Below, piece by piece: positions 1-7,179 of a DNA stretch of 11,089 nt. The notes beneath the pieces are model-generated. The model saw nothing but the letters and a program-made list of their open reading frames with translations. It did no database searches and was not told the DNA's origin. This DNA comes from Neocallimastix lanati (nom. inval.). Lineage: Eukaryota; Neocallimastigomycota; Neocallimastigomycetes; Neocallimastigales; Neocallimastigaceae. The DNA is taken from contig JACVTC010000184.1 in assembly GCA_016946835.1 (NCBI GenBank), positions 270,001 to 281,089 on the forward strand, written 5' to 3'. The translations under genes were made by a program, and so were the position numbers. Position 1 is the stretch's first letter. Every line of letters starts with the position of its first letter.

Positions 1-48
1 TATTTAATAATCATAAGTAAAGTTTAATTGTCTTTTAAAATTAATACG

Positions 49-54
49 AAAAAA
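49..54 (-). terminator. Pol III oligo-T terminator of the tRNA-Ala gene
   Basis: Six As on the plus strand read as TTTTTT on the minus strand, six bases after the end of the tRNA. A run of four or more Ts just past the gene is the normal RNA polymerase III stop signal. The remaining bases of 1-60 are AT-rich flank with nothing else recognisable. Confidence 0.8.
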
Positions 55-60
55 GTTAAC

Positions 61-132
61 TGGAGATATCGGGGATCGAACCCGAGGCTTCTTGCATGCA
101 AAGCAAGCACTCTACCACTGAGTTATATCCCC
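61..132 (-). tRNA. tRNA-Ala (anticodon UGC)
   Basis: The minus strand folds into a full cloverleaf of 72 nt. The acceptor stem is GGGGATA with TATCTCC and contains the G3:U70 wobble pair that marks alanine tRNAs. The D arm is ACTC-AGTGGTA-GAGT, the anticodon arm CTTGC-TTTGCAT-GCAAG (anticodon TGC at 100-98), the T arm TCGGG-TTCGATC-CCCGA, and the discriminator A is at 61. CCA is not encoded, as in eukaryotic nuclear genes. Internal Pol III promoter boxes are present: A box TAACTCAGTGG (125-115) and B box GGTTCGATCC (82-73). No intron is seen. The gene looks functional. Its 5' side abuts retrotransposon element 1, transcribed divergently, and its 3' end is the predicted primer of that element. 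Confidence 0.97.
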
Positions 133-142
133 AGTTTGATAG

Positions 143-147
143 TTTTT
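143..147. repeat. Left target-site duplication (TTTTT) of element 1
   Basis: Five Ts directly precede the 5' LTR and five Ts (7175-7179) directly follow the 3' LTR. A 5-bp duplication is usual for Ty3/Gypsy integrases. Because the site is a T tract and the LTR itself starts with T or TT, the exact edge is uncertain by about one base. Confidence 0.65.
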
Positions 148-939
148 TAATACAGAATGAACAAATAATACTAATTGTGCTAGAATAATATAAATTATTC
201 TAACCTTATAGATTATTCTATTCTATATAATTGGAACTTTCCAATATTCTTCAAATATTACTAAATAGAAGTCTTAAGTTAATAAATCACTAATTAACTT
301 ATAATTCCTTTTTGAATTATCGATCCGATTCCATTATAATGTATTAAAAATCTTTAGCCAAGAATATTGTCCTTGCCCACTTAATATATTAATATTATAT
401 TTCTTTTGTATTATGTTATATTGAAAATAATCAAATCTATTTAATTAGTTATTAAAATTTTCGTTATCAATTTAAATTTATTTTTAATTACTAAATTTAA
501 CTAAACCACAATAAAATATTCTGTATAATCTCTTTATTTTTATTTTATATATATTAGTATTAAACTATTATTAAATAATTAATAATTCAATAATATATAA
601 CTACTATTTATAACAATAATATTATTAACTAAAATAATAATTCAATTTCAATTTAAATGTTTTATTTATAAAAATAATTAGTAATTAGTTTATTAAAAAA
701 ATAGTTAGGCTTTACAAATTTTAATTTGATAAAAAAATATAAATACATGTAATTTTAGTGAAATAAAATATAATCAATAACTTTCTTTTTATTAAATAAA
801 TAATTATATTATTATTTTTCTTTTATAAATTTAAATAAATAAATATTGATTTTAAAACAAATTATTTTTTTTTTTTTATTGTAATTTTATTATTTGTGTT
901 AATTATTATTATATTCCTAAAATTATATGAACCATACCA
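148..939 (+). repeat. 5' LTR of element 1
   Basis: This segment repeats at 6381-7174. By eye the only difference is the length of one T run (13 here, 15 there). It begins TAATACAG and ends ATACCA, so it has CA at the 3' edge but not the usual TG at the 5' edge; the boundary could move by one base because T147 and T940 also match the other copy. As the 5' LTR it should carry the promoter. A TATAAATA at 738-745 is a possible TATA box, but such strings are common in this composition. The first 180 bases hold a series of short perfect hairpins (181-202, 230-245, 243-259, 275-301, 301-320). Confidence 0.93.
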
Positions 940-977
940 TGAAAAATTGGTGGAGATATCGGGGAATATAATAATAA
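903..977 (+). other. U5-leader inverted repeat enclosing the PBS (element 1)
   Basis: Bases 903-917 (TTATTATTATATTCC) are perfectly complementary to 963-977, a 15-bp stem joining the last bases of the LTR to the leader just after the PBS. The enclosed 45 bases contain the LTR end and most of the PBS, plus a weak ACCAT/ATTGGT pairing. Base composition makes AT-only stems easy to find, but this one includes a GG/CC step and is placed exactly around the PBS. Element 2 has a matching arrangement with different sequence. Confidence 0.55.
948..965 (+). promoter_or_regulatory. Primer-binding site for tRNA-Ala(UGC)
   Basis: TGGTGGAGATATCGGGGA is the exact complement of the last 18 nt of mature tRNA-Ala(UGC): TGG pairs with the added CCA, and 951-965 are identical to plus-strand bases 61-75 of the tRNA gene in this window. 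It starts 8 bases after the LTR end. This is where minus-strand reverse transcription would be primed. Confidence 0.95.
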
Positions 978-1120
978 ATTAATACATTGGGGATAAAATT
1001 ATAATATTAATAAATAATTTTTCTAATAAAACAAATATTTTTTTAAAAAAGAAAACAATTTTTATATTTTTAACTAATTATTATTAATTGTTAAAAATAT
1101 TAATTAATATTAAATTAAAC

Positions 1121-1298
1121 TAATATTCGTGCATAGATTTCCGGGTTAAGTTTATCCTACATAGTAATTGGGCTAGTAGGCTCTGGACTGCTATTTTTTA
1201 TATTGAAAATAGTAACCGTGGCACACGCGTGGCATGACACCTTTCAAGAGGTAAGCTGCACGTCAGACAGTGTGTACTATCAGATTGCACGATTATTA
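1121..1298 (+). other. Structured RNA domain in the leader of element 1
   Basis: A block of clearly higher GC content in an otherwise AT-only leader. Its ends are complementary: 1127-1133 (TCGTGCA) with 1286-1292 (TGCACGA), then a T-T mismatch, then 1121-1125 with 1294-1298. Inside are a hairpin CTATTTT/AAAATAG near 1190-1212, a hairpin CGTG-GCA-CACG at 1217-1227, an 8-nt palindrome CACGCGTG at 1224-1231, and ACCT/AGGT near 1239-1252. In retroelements the region between PBS and gag commonly carries packaging and dimerisation signals; that role is inferred here. I recognise no known ncRNA family. Confidence 0.5.
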
Positions 1299-1447
1299 TA
1301 ATTTAATAAATGATTAATAATAATAAATAATTAATAATTTTATTAGTTAAAAGATTTATTTTTTTTAATTTTTTTTATTTTTACTTTTTTATAACAATTT
1401 ATACATTACGAGGTTTAGCATTCTATAGATACAATAAATTTTATTTT

Positions 1448-2365
1448 ATGAGAACATCCAGTACTTCCAGTACTCCAACAGAGAGTACTCCAGAAAGTAA
1501 GCTTAGCTTCAGAGAATTAAAGAAAGAATTAAAAGATTTTGAAAAGCTTACTAAACAAAACCTTGACATCAACTCCTGGGCAAATGAGTTAAAGGCATGG
1601 ATAAAATACCAACATATCAAGGATCCTGAAACTATTTTTACTGCTTGTATATTAACGGCTTCTGGAGAACCAAGAGAAATTATCCAAGAACTAGAAGATG
1701 GAAATGACCTTACTGAAGATGAAGATTCTGATTTCGATAGCGATAGTGAAGGAGAAGATGATGAAGAAAGTGAATCTACTACCACCTACCCAAGCCTTGA
1801 TGAAATCATAAATCATCTGAAGACTTTCTATGGACTTAGAGAAGATCAAACCAACTTGTTACGAGAATTGCGTTCCATGAAAATAAAGAAGAACGAGAAA
1901 GTTAAAGATTTTAATGTCCGTTATAGATCTTTGTACCATAAATTGGATAAAAAGAGAAGAAGAAAAATTAGTGTTTTAGATTATGCAGATTCCTTAACCA
2001 ATAATCCTGACGCATGGAGAAAGGTTATGCTTAAAGACAATATTTCTATTACCAAAGCATTCGCTATAGCTGAAAAAGTTGATCGTTTATCTATTAAAAA
2101 TAGTACTGAATATTATGATAAGACTCGTTACAATCTCCTTAACTCTAAAAGTAATTTTAATAAGAACATTTCAAATGATTTTAACAAACCAAAAACCCAC
2201 AAAAATGTATCTATAGAAAATCTCACTAACAAGATGAAAGAAATGAAAATTAGTACTTGCTGGTTTTGTAGCAATGAAGGACATACCAAACGAAACTGTC
2301 CTAAATTAAATTCTATATTGGAAAATAACCGCAAGAAGTTTTATGAAAATTATTTAAACCACTAA
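1448..2365 (+). CDS. gag: Gag polyprotein of element 1 (capsid/nucleocapsid)
   Basis: 305 residues. Gag forms the cytoplasmic virus-like particle and packages the element's RNA. Residues about 114-214 form a capsid-like helical region that aligns by eye with residues about 72-171 of the Gag of element 2 (shared patterns: Y/F-P-S...EI, LR.MKI/LKIKRNE, LYH.LD, T.AF..AE). A CCHC zinc knuckle follows: C271-x2-C274-x4-H279-x4-C284, the nucleic-acid-binding nucleocapsid motif. Residues about 81-109 are a strongly acidic Asp/Glu/Ser stretch that element 2 lacks. The start is the first ATG of the frame downstream of the structured leader. The last codons, TTA AAC CAC TAA, carry the -1 frameshift heptamer, so a fraction of ribosomes should continue into pol. 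Confidence 0.92.
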   Translation: MRTSSTSSTPTESTPESKLSFRELKKELKDFEKLTKQNLDINSWANELKAWIKYQHIKDPETIFTACILTASGEPREIIQELEDGNDLTEDEDSDFDSDSEGEDDEESESTTTYPSLDEIINHLKTFYGLREDQTNLLRELRSMKIKKNEKVKDFNVRYRSLYHKLDKKRRRKISVLDYADSLTNNPDAWRKVMLKDNISITKAFAIAEKVDRLSIKNSTEYYDKTRYNLLNSKSNFNKNISNDFNKPKTHKNVSIENLTNKMKEMKISTCWFCSNEGHTKRNCPKLNSILENNRKKFYENYLNH

Positions 2366-2405
2366 AAGGGAGTAGAAGCACTCCCATCGTCAAAAAAATT
2401 GCTTC
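2353..2405 (+). promoter_or_regulatory. -1 ribosomal frameshift signal at the gag-pol junction (slippery site plus pseudoknot)
   Basis: The heptamer TTTAAAC (2353-2359) is in the required phase, T TTA AAC, in the gag frame. After an 8-nt spacer comes a perfect 6-bp stem, GGGAGT (2368-2373) with ACTCCC (2380-2385). Five of the six loop bases, GAAGC (2375-2379), are complementary to GCTTC at 2401-2405, giving an H-type pseudoknot with a 15-nt A-rich connecting loop (2386-2400). Pol is open in the -1 frame from 2347 onward, so the shift yields Gag-Pol. X XXY YYZ heptamers followed by pseudoknots are a standard retroviral arrangement, and UUUAAAC is one of the efficient heptamers. Confidence 0.88.
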
Positions 2406-5400
2406 AGTCTGCCATCGTCCCAAAATAGTTGACTTAAAAGAAGATGATGATTATGAAGAAATTGCTGATTTCCAAGAAGGTACTACTACGGATTATTACG
2501 AAGATTTTGATGATGAGTCGGATGGTTCCAAAGAATTGGATTACTTAGTAAACGTTATAAAGAGAAAGGCAAATCCTAAAGATGAAGAGACTAGTGACCA
2601 AAGAGGAAAGAGGGTTCACCGTAGTCTAAGAGATGATCCTAAGCCAATAGTTACTCCAGGTTTACGAAAACAAAAAGAAAATCAATTAAGGGGAACATCG
2701 CGACCAGTCAAAAAGCCAACAACTCAATTACATCCTTCGATTATGGTTCAACCTAGAATAGAAAAAGAAAAGAGGATTGAGAAAGAGCTAAGAGATAAGG
2801 AAAGAGCTAGTACTAGTACTTCTGTGGAAAATAATAATAATAATAGTAATGTTAATGTTATTAATGAAGAAACTTCTCAGGAAGAAAATAATTCTAAACA
2901 AACTTTAAATAAATTAATTCAAGAAAAATCATCAGAAAAGTCAACTGAAATTATGCCAACTAGAATTCCAAGAAGAATACAAATGCAAACTGATTGTGAT
3001 AGTTATGACGTGATCAAAGATTTAAACTCCAGTAATTGCAATATTACATTTGGACAATTATTGGACGTTGCTCCAAAGATACGGTCTCAAGTATCACAAG
3101 GACTTAAATTAGAAAAGAATAATACTAAAATTTCAGGTGCAGTGGATAATATGTGTGCTACTACAATAATAACGAACAATATAGATCATACATATAAAAG
3201 TAAACATCATGAACCACAAGAAGATGATATTGCTATGGTTGATGTAATAGTAGATGGAGTTCGTGGTAAGGCTTTAATAGATTCATGTAGCAACTTAAGT
3301 ATTATCACAAATCAATTTTTAGATAAATTACCTTATCAGTATGAACCTATAGGAGTTAGTGCAGGACGAATACGTTTAGCAACGATGAATGATGATTACT
3401 CAGAAGATGTGTTAATCAAAGTTCCCGTAAAAATTAATGAACTAGAACTACTTGTTACGTGTAGAATTATAGACAAGGAGGATCCATTCTATGATATATT
3501 AATCAACCTCAAAACTCAAATTGATAACCAGTTATTTATACATCCAATTAGATATAGTCTTTGTCGATTTAATGATCAAGGTTTAATTGAAGAAATTACA
3601 ACTATTAATAATGAATATGATGACGAAGAAAAATTATTATGTGTAATCAAAGCATTGAATCACCAAGAAGCTAAGCAACAATTGAAAACGATTGAAGGAT
3701 TACCACCCATAAAATATATATATGACAGAGTTTTTCAAAGTACAATTAATTCAAATTATAGAGAAGCTATTACTAAATTACTTGAAGAATATATTGATAT
3801 AATTGCAACTTCTTCTGAAGAATTAACACCTTCAGATTTATCACCACACAAAATTATTCTTAAGGAAGGAGTTAAACCTATTAAACAAAAATTTTATCGA
3901 CTTAGTAAATTAAAAACAGATATCTTAAAAGAAGAATTAACCAAACTCATATATAAACGATTAATTGAACCTTCATGTTCAGAATGGTCATCACCAGTAG
4001 TACTTGTGCCTAAAAAGAACGGTAAATGGCGCCTGTGTATTGACTATAGGAAAGTAAATGAAGCAACTAAGAAGGATTCTTATTCTTTACCAAATATTGA
4101 GGAAATTTTTGATAGCTTAGATGGAGCAAAAATCTTCTCAACATTAGATCTTTATTCCGGTTATCATCAAATATTAATGGATGATGATAGTGTTGAAATC
4201 ACTACCTTTACAACTAAGTTCGGAAACTACCAATTCAAGGTAATGCCCTTCGGTTTAACAGGTGCTCCAGCTACATTCCAAAGAGAAATGAACCGTATAC
4301 TATTTCCCTTAATAGGAAAATGCGTCTATAACTTTATCGATGATATTTTAATCTACTCAAGAACTGAAGAAGAACATCTAGAACATCTTAAACAAGTCTT
4401 AGAAATATTCAAGGAACATAAGTTAAAAATCAATATTGAAAAATGTTCTTTCATGCAAACTGAAGTAGAAGTACTTGGACATAAAGTATCCTCAGAAGGT
4501 TTAAGTCCATTGGAAAACAAAGTTGAAGCTATTAAAGAATGGAAGGCTCCCTCTAACATTCATGAACTTCGATCATTTTTAGGAGCCATTGGATATTATA
4601 GAAATTTTATTAAGGACTTTGCAAAAGTTACTGCTCCTCTCTGCACTCTATTAAGAAAAGGTATTAAGTTTGAATGGAAAAAGGAACAAGAAGAAAGTTT
4701 TAAAATTCTTAAGGAAAGATTAATCAATGCCCCAATATTAAGATTTCCTAGATTTGATAGAGAATTTATTATAAGAACAGATGCTTCCTATGATGGAATA
4801 GGCGGTGTGCTTTTACAAAAGGATGATGAAACTGGAAAGGAACATCCGGTTCATTATATTAGTAGAAGTTTATCTAAATCGGAAAAGAATTATGGAATTA
4901 CGGATCTAGAAGGTGCTGCTCTAATTTACTGTATTAATAAATTAAAATCTTATATTATGGGAAATCCTAAGCAAACTATAGTATATACAGATCATAGACC
5001 ATTAATCGGATTACTTAAAAGTAAGGAACCACAAAATTCTCGTCATACTAGATGGTGTTTGACTGTCAGTATGTTAGGAATTGATTTACGATATGAAACT
5101 GGAAAGAATAATGTTGTCGCAGATGCTTTATCAAGAATGAAAAATGAAAAAGAAAAAGTTGTCTTAACAACACAAATTATCAAGGAACAAGATGAAAACC
5201 TGCTTTCAAGAACCATTAAGGAATTTATTGAAGAAAAATTTACGACAATTGATGGTGTGGACTACTTTGTTGATGGCAATAATTATAGAAAATTAGTTAC
5301 AGATACAAAAGAAAAACTTCAATTAATTTTTCAAGCACACAGTATAGGACACGAAGGCTATTACAAGACATACCAACGTTTGAAAAAGAGCTACTACTGG

Positions 5401-6357
5401 AACAATATGGTTAATGACATTAAGCGAATTATAGGTAAATGTGAAAAATGTCAATTAAATAAATCTCAACCATACCCTGAACCAACGGAAGATAAACCAA
5501 CTGAAGTGGAAGGACCATTTACACACTTAGGATTGGACATTATAGGACCTCTAAGTAAAACCAGAAATAATAATCAATATATAATCGTTGTGGTTGATTA
5601 TTTTGCTAAATGGGTTGAGGCAGAGCCCACTGAAAATGTTACTTCTCAGGATGTGATAAAATTTTTAATTAATGTATTTGCTCGACACGGTGTACCTCAA
5701 ATTATCACTACTGATAATGGAACACAATTTACATCAGATATGACAAAAATCTTCCTTGATTTATATGATGTATATGTTAAATTCATCACTCCATATCATC
5801 CTGAAAGCAATGGTTTAGTTGAGAATCGTAATAAAGAAATTGGAAAATTATTACGATTACTAGGACAACAACACAAAGAATGGGATGAAATTTTACCATC
5901 TGCACTTTGGGCTTTAAGAACTACTAAAAACTCAATCACCAACCATTCAAGTTTTGAATTAGTTTATGGAAGGGAGGACCAACAACCTTTTGACATTGCT
6001 GCCAGACCAACTAAGGGTATAAATAAGTCTTCTGACGAAATTCTACTGGAAAAATTTGTATCACACTACCAATGGGTAATGGAGGCCGCATCTAATATCA
6101 AAAATGCTTCGAAATATTGGGCTACTAGGAGAGAAGAAAAGACCAGTATGAATCAAGCTAAAAGAATAAAACCAGGTGATTTAGTACTAGTAAGAAACTT
6201 TAATCGAACTAAATTAGAACCTTACTTTGTTGGACCTATGAAAGTGGTAAAGAAACAATTCAATACAGTCACTTTAGCTGATCCTGCTACTAATATACAA
6301 ATGAATCGTAATGTTCATTTGAAAAATATTGTCAAGTTTAACTCAGCTTCTACCTAG
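2359..6357 (+). CDS. pol: Pol polyprotein of element 1 (protease, RT, RNase H, integrase), expressed as Gag-Pol
   Basis: The frame is open from 2347 and needs no start of its own: a -1 shift at 2353-2359 gives a Gag-Pol of about 1,636 residues (304 Gag plus 1,332 Pol). Numbering from the TTG at 2536: residues 1-169 are charged, Asn-rich and probably disordered; 170-186 carry a conserved-looking pre-protease motif (ITFGQLLDVAPKIRSQ). The protease active site is D249-S-C instead of D-T/S-G. RT runs from about 438 with catalytic D538, D602 and D603 (FIDD box). RNase H has D749, E792, D819 and D863. Integrase has the zinc site H935-x3-H939-x29-C969-x2-C972 and catalytic D1001, D1060, E1096 (D,D35E), then a GPY/F-like module (G1233-P). 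There is no chromodomain. The product copies the element's RNA into DNA and inserts it. No frameshift or premature stop is seen. Confidence 0.95.
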   Translation, partial: PLKGSRSTPIVKKIASVCHRPKIVDLKEDDDYEEIADFQEGTTTDYYEDFDDESDGSKELDYLVNVIKRKANPKDEETSDQRGKRVHRSLRDDPKPIVTPGLRKQKENQLRGTSRPVKKPTTQLHPSIMVQPRIEKEKRIEKELRDKERASTSTSVENNNNNSNVNVINEETSQEENNSKQTLNKLIQEKSSEKSTEIMPTRIPRRIQMQTDCDSYDVIKDLNSSNCNITFGQLLDVAPKIRSQVSQGLKLEKNNTKISGAVDNMCATTIITNNIDHTYKSKHHEPQEDDIAMVDVIVDGVRGKALIDSCSNLSIITNQFLDKLPYQYEPIGVSAGRIRLATMNDDYSEDVLIKVPVKINELELLVTCRIIDKEDPFYDILINLKTQIDNQLFIHPIRYSLCRFNDQGLIEEITTINNEYDDEEKLLCVIKALNHQEAKQQLKTIEGLPPIKYIYDRVFQSTINSNYREAITKLLEEYIDIIATSSEELTPSDLSPHKIILKEGVKPIKQKFYRLSKLKTDILKEELTKLIYKRLIEPSCSEWSSPVVLVPKKNGKWRLCIDYRKVNEATKKDSYSLPNIEEIFDSLDGAKIFSTLDLYSGYHQILMDDDSVEITTFTTKFGNYQFKVMPFGLTGAPATFQREMNRILFPLIGKCVYNFIDDILIYSRTEEEHLEHLKQVLEIFKEHKLKINIEKCSFMQTEVEVLGHKVSSEGLSPLENKVEAIKEWKAPSNIHELRSFLGAIGYYRNFIKDFAKVTAPLCTLLRKGIKFEWKKEQEESFKILKERLINAPILRFPRFDREFIIRTDASYDGIGGVLLQKDDETGKEHPVHYISRSLSKSEKNYGITDLEGAALIYCINKLKSYIMGNPKQTIVYTDHRPLIGLLKSKEPQNSRHTRWCLTVSMLGIDLRYETGKNNVVADALSRMKNEKEKVVLTTQIIKEQDENLLSRTIKEFIEEKFTTIDGVDYFVDGNNYRKLVTDTKEKLQLIFQAHSIGHEGYYKTYQRLKKSYYWNNMVNDIKRIIGKCEKCQLNKSQPYPEPTEDKPTEVEGPFTHLGLDIIGPLSKTRNNNQYIIVVVDYFAKWVEAEPTENVTSQDVIKFLINVFARHGVPQIITTDNGTQFTSDMTKIFLDLYDVYVKFITPYHPESNGLVENRNKEIGKLLRLLGQQHKEWDEILPSALWALRTTKNSITNHSSFELVYGREDQQPFDIAARPTKGINKSSDEILLEKFVSHYQWVMEAASNIKNASKYWATRREEKTSMNQAKRIKPGDLVLVRNFNRTKLEPYFVGPMKVVKKQFNTVTLADPATNIQMNRNVHLKNIVKFNSAST

Positions 6358-6367
6358 CTTGAGTCTT

Positions 6368-6380
6368 AGCGGGGGCATCT
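6368..6380 (+). promoter_or_regulatory. Polypurine tract region (plus-strand primer) of element 1
   Basis: AGCGGGGG followed by CATCT immediately precedes the 3' LTR. A purine-rich run at this place primes plus-strand DNA synthesis. Here the G run ends at 6375, about five bases before the LTR edge inferred from the LTR comparison, which is untidy for a polypurine tract. The function is inferred from position and G content. Confidence 0.6.
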
Positions 6381-7174
6381 TAATACAGAATGAACAAATA
6401 ATACTAATTGTGCTAGAATAATATAAATTATTCTAACCTTATAGATTATTCTATTCTATATAATTGGAACTTTCCAATATTCTTCAAATATTACTAAATA
6501 GAAGTCTTAAGTTAATAAATCACTAATTAACTTATAATTCCTTTTTGAATTATCGATCCGATTCCATTATAATGTATTAAAAATCTTTAGCCAAGAATAT
6601 TGTCCTTGCCCACTTAATATATTAATATTATATTTCTTTTGTATTATGTTATATTGAAAATAATCAAATCTATTTAATTAGTTATTAAAATTTTCGTTAT
6701 CAATTTAAATTTATTTTTAATTACTAAATTTAACTAAACCACAATAAAATATTCTGTATAATCTCTTTATTTTTATTTTATATATATTAGTATTAAACTA
6801 TTATTAAATAATTAATAATTCAATAATATATAACTACTATTTATAACAATAATATTATTAACTAAAATAATAATTCAATTTCAATTTAAATGTTTTATTT
6901 ATAAAAATAATTAGTAATTAGTTTATTAAAAAAATAGTTAGGCTTTACAAATTTTAATTTGATAAAAAAATATAAATACATGTAATTTTAGTGAAATAAA
7001 ATATAATCAATAACTTTCTTTTTATTAAATAAATAATTATATTATTATTTTTCTTTTATAAATTTAAATAAATAAATATTGATTTTAAAACAAATTATTT
7101 TTTTTTTTTTTTATTGTAATTTTATTATTTGTGTTAATTATTATTATATTCCTAAAATTATATGAACCATACCA
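6381..7174 (+). repeat. 3' LTR of element 1
   Basis: Copy of 148-939, apparently identical apart from two extra Ts in the poly-T run near 7098-7112. It begins two dozen bases after the pol stop and should supply 3' end formation for the element's transcript. Identity of the two LTRs shows little time has passed since insertion. Confidence 0.93.
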
Positions 7175-7179
7175 TTTTT
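7175..7179. repeat. Right target-site duplication (TTTTT) of element 1
   Basis: Five Ts directly after the ACCA end of the 3' LTR match the five Ts before the 5' LTR. The last T may also be the first base of the LTR of element 2. Confidence 0.65.

Larger units (their letters stand above)
940..1447 (+). other. 5' leader of element 1
   Basis: About 500 bases between the LTR and the gag start. It holds the PBS, an AT-rich stretch, a GC-richer structured domain (1121-1298), and a T-rich tract (1350-1390). Upstream ATGs occur, including a six-codon uORF at 1234-1254. The gag ATG has T at -3, a weak context, so uORFs or structure may influence initiation. No other gene is seen. Confidence 0.7.
148..7174 (+). 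mobile_element. Complete Ty3/Gypsy-type LTR retrotransposon (element 1)
   Basis: About 7.03 kb with paired LTRs of roughly 792 and 794 bp, a tRNA-Ala(UGC) PBS, gag, a pol encoding protease, RT, RNase H and integrase in that order (the Ty3/Gypsy order, with integrase last), a G-rich tract before the 3' LTR and flanking TTTTT repeats. All catalytic residues of RT, RNase H and integrase are visible and no reading frame is broken, so the copy may be active. There is no env-like ORF: only 23 bases separate the pol stop from the 3' LTR. No chromodomain follows the integrase. The element lies 15 bp upstream of the tRNA-Ala gene, in divergent orientation. Confidence 0.95.

Noticed and set aside
1127-1292. 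Self-cleaving ribozyme in the leader of element 1
   Set aside because: No hammerhead core (CTGATGA with GAAA) is present, and I could not fit another ribozyme class.
1441-1785. Minus-strand Ser-rich reading frame opposite gag
   Set aside because: It is the mirror of the acidic, Ser-rich part of Gag; no homology or signals of its own.
2128-2334. Minus-strand reading frame opposite the Gag zinc-knuckle region
   Set aside because: Short shadow of gag on the opposite strand without features.
4353-4559. Minus-strand reading frame opposite the RT region
   Set aside because: It lies fully inside the conserved RT coding sequence and looks like a chance shadow.
2536-6357. Pol as an independent protein starting at TTG 2536
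   Set aside because: The frame is open upstream to 2347 and overlaps the end of gag at a perfect -1 slippery heptamer; a TTG start at 2536 has no supporting context.
6200-6357. Integrase C-terminal chromodomain
   Set aside because: After the GPY/F-like module only about 30 residues remain and they show no chromodomain pattern.
6358-6380. An env-like third gene after pol
   Set aside because: Only 23 bases lie between the pol stop and the 3' LTR, leaving no room for a gene.
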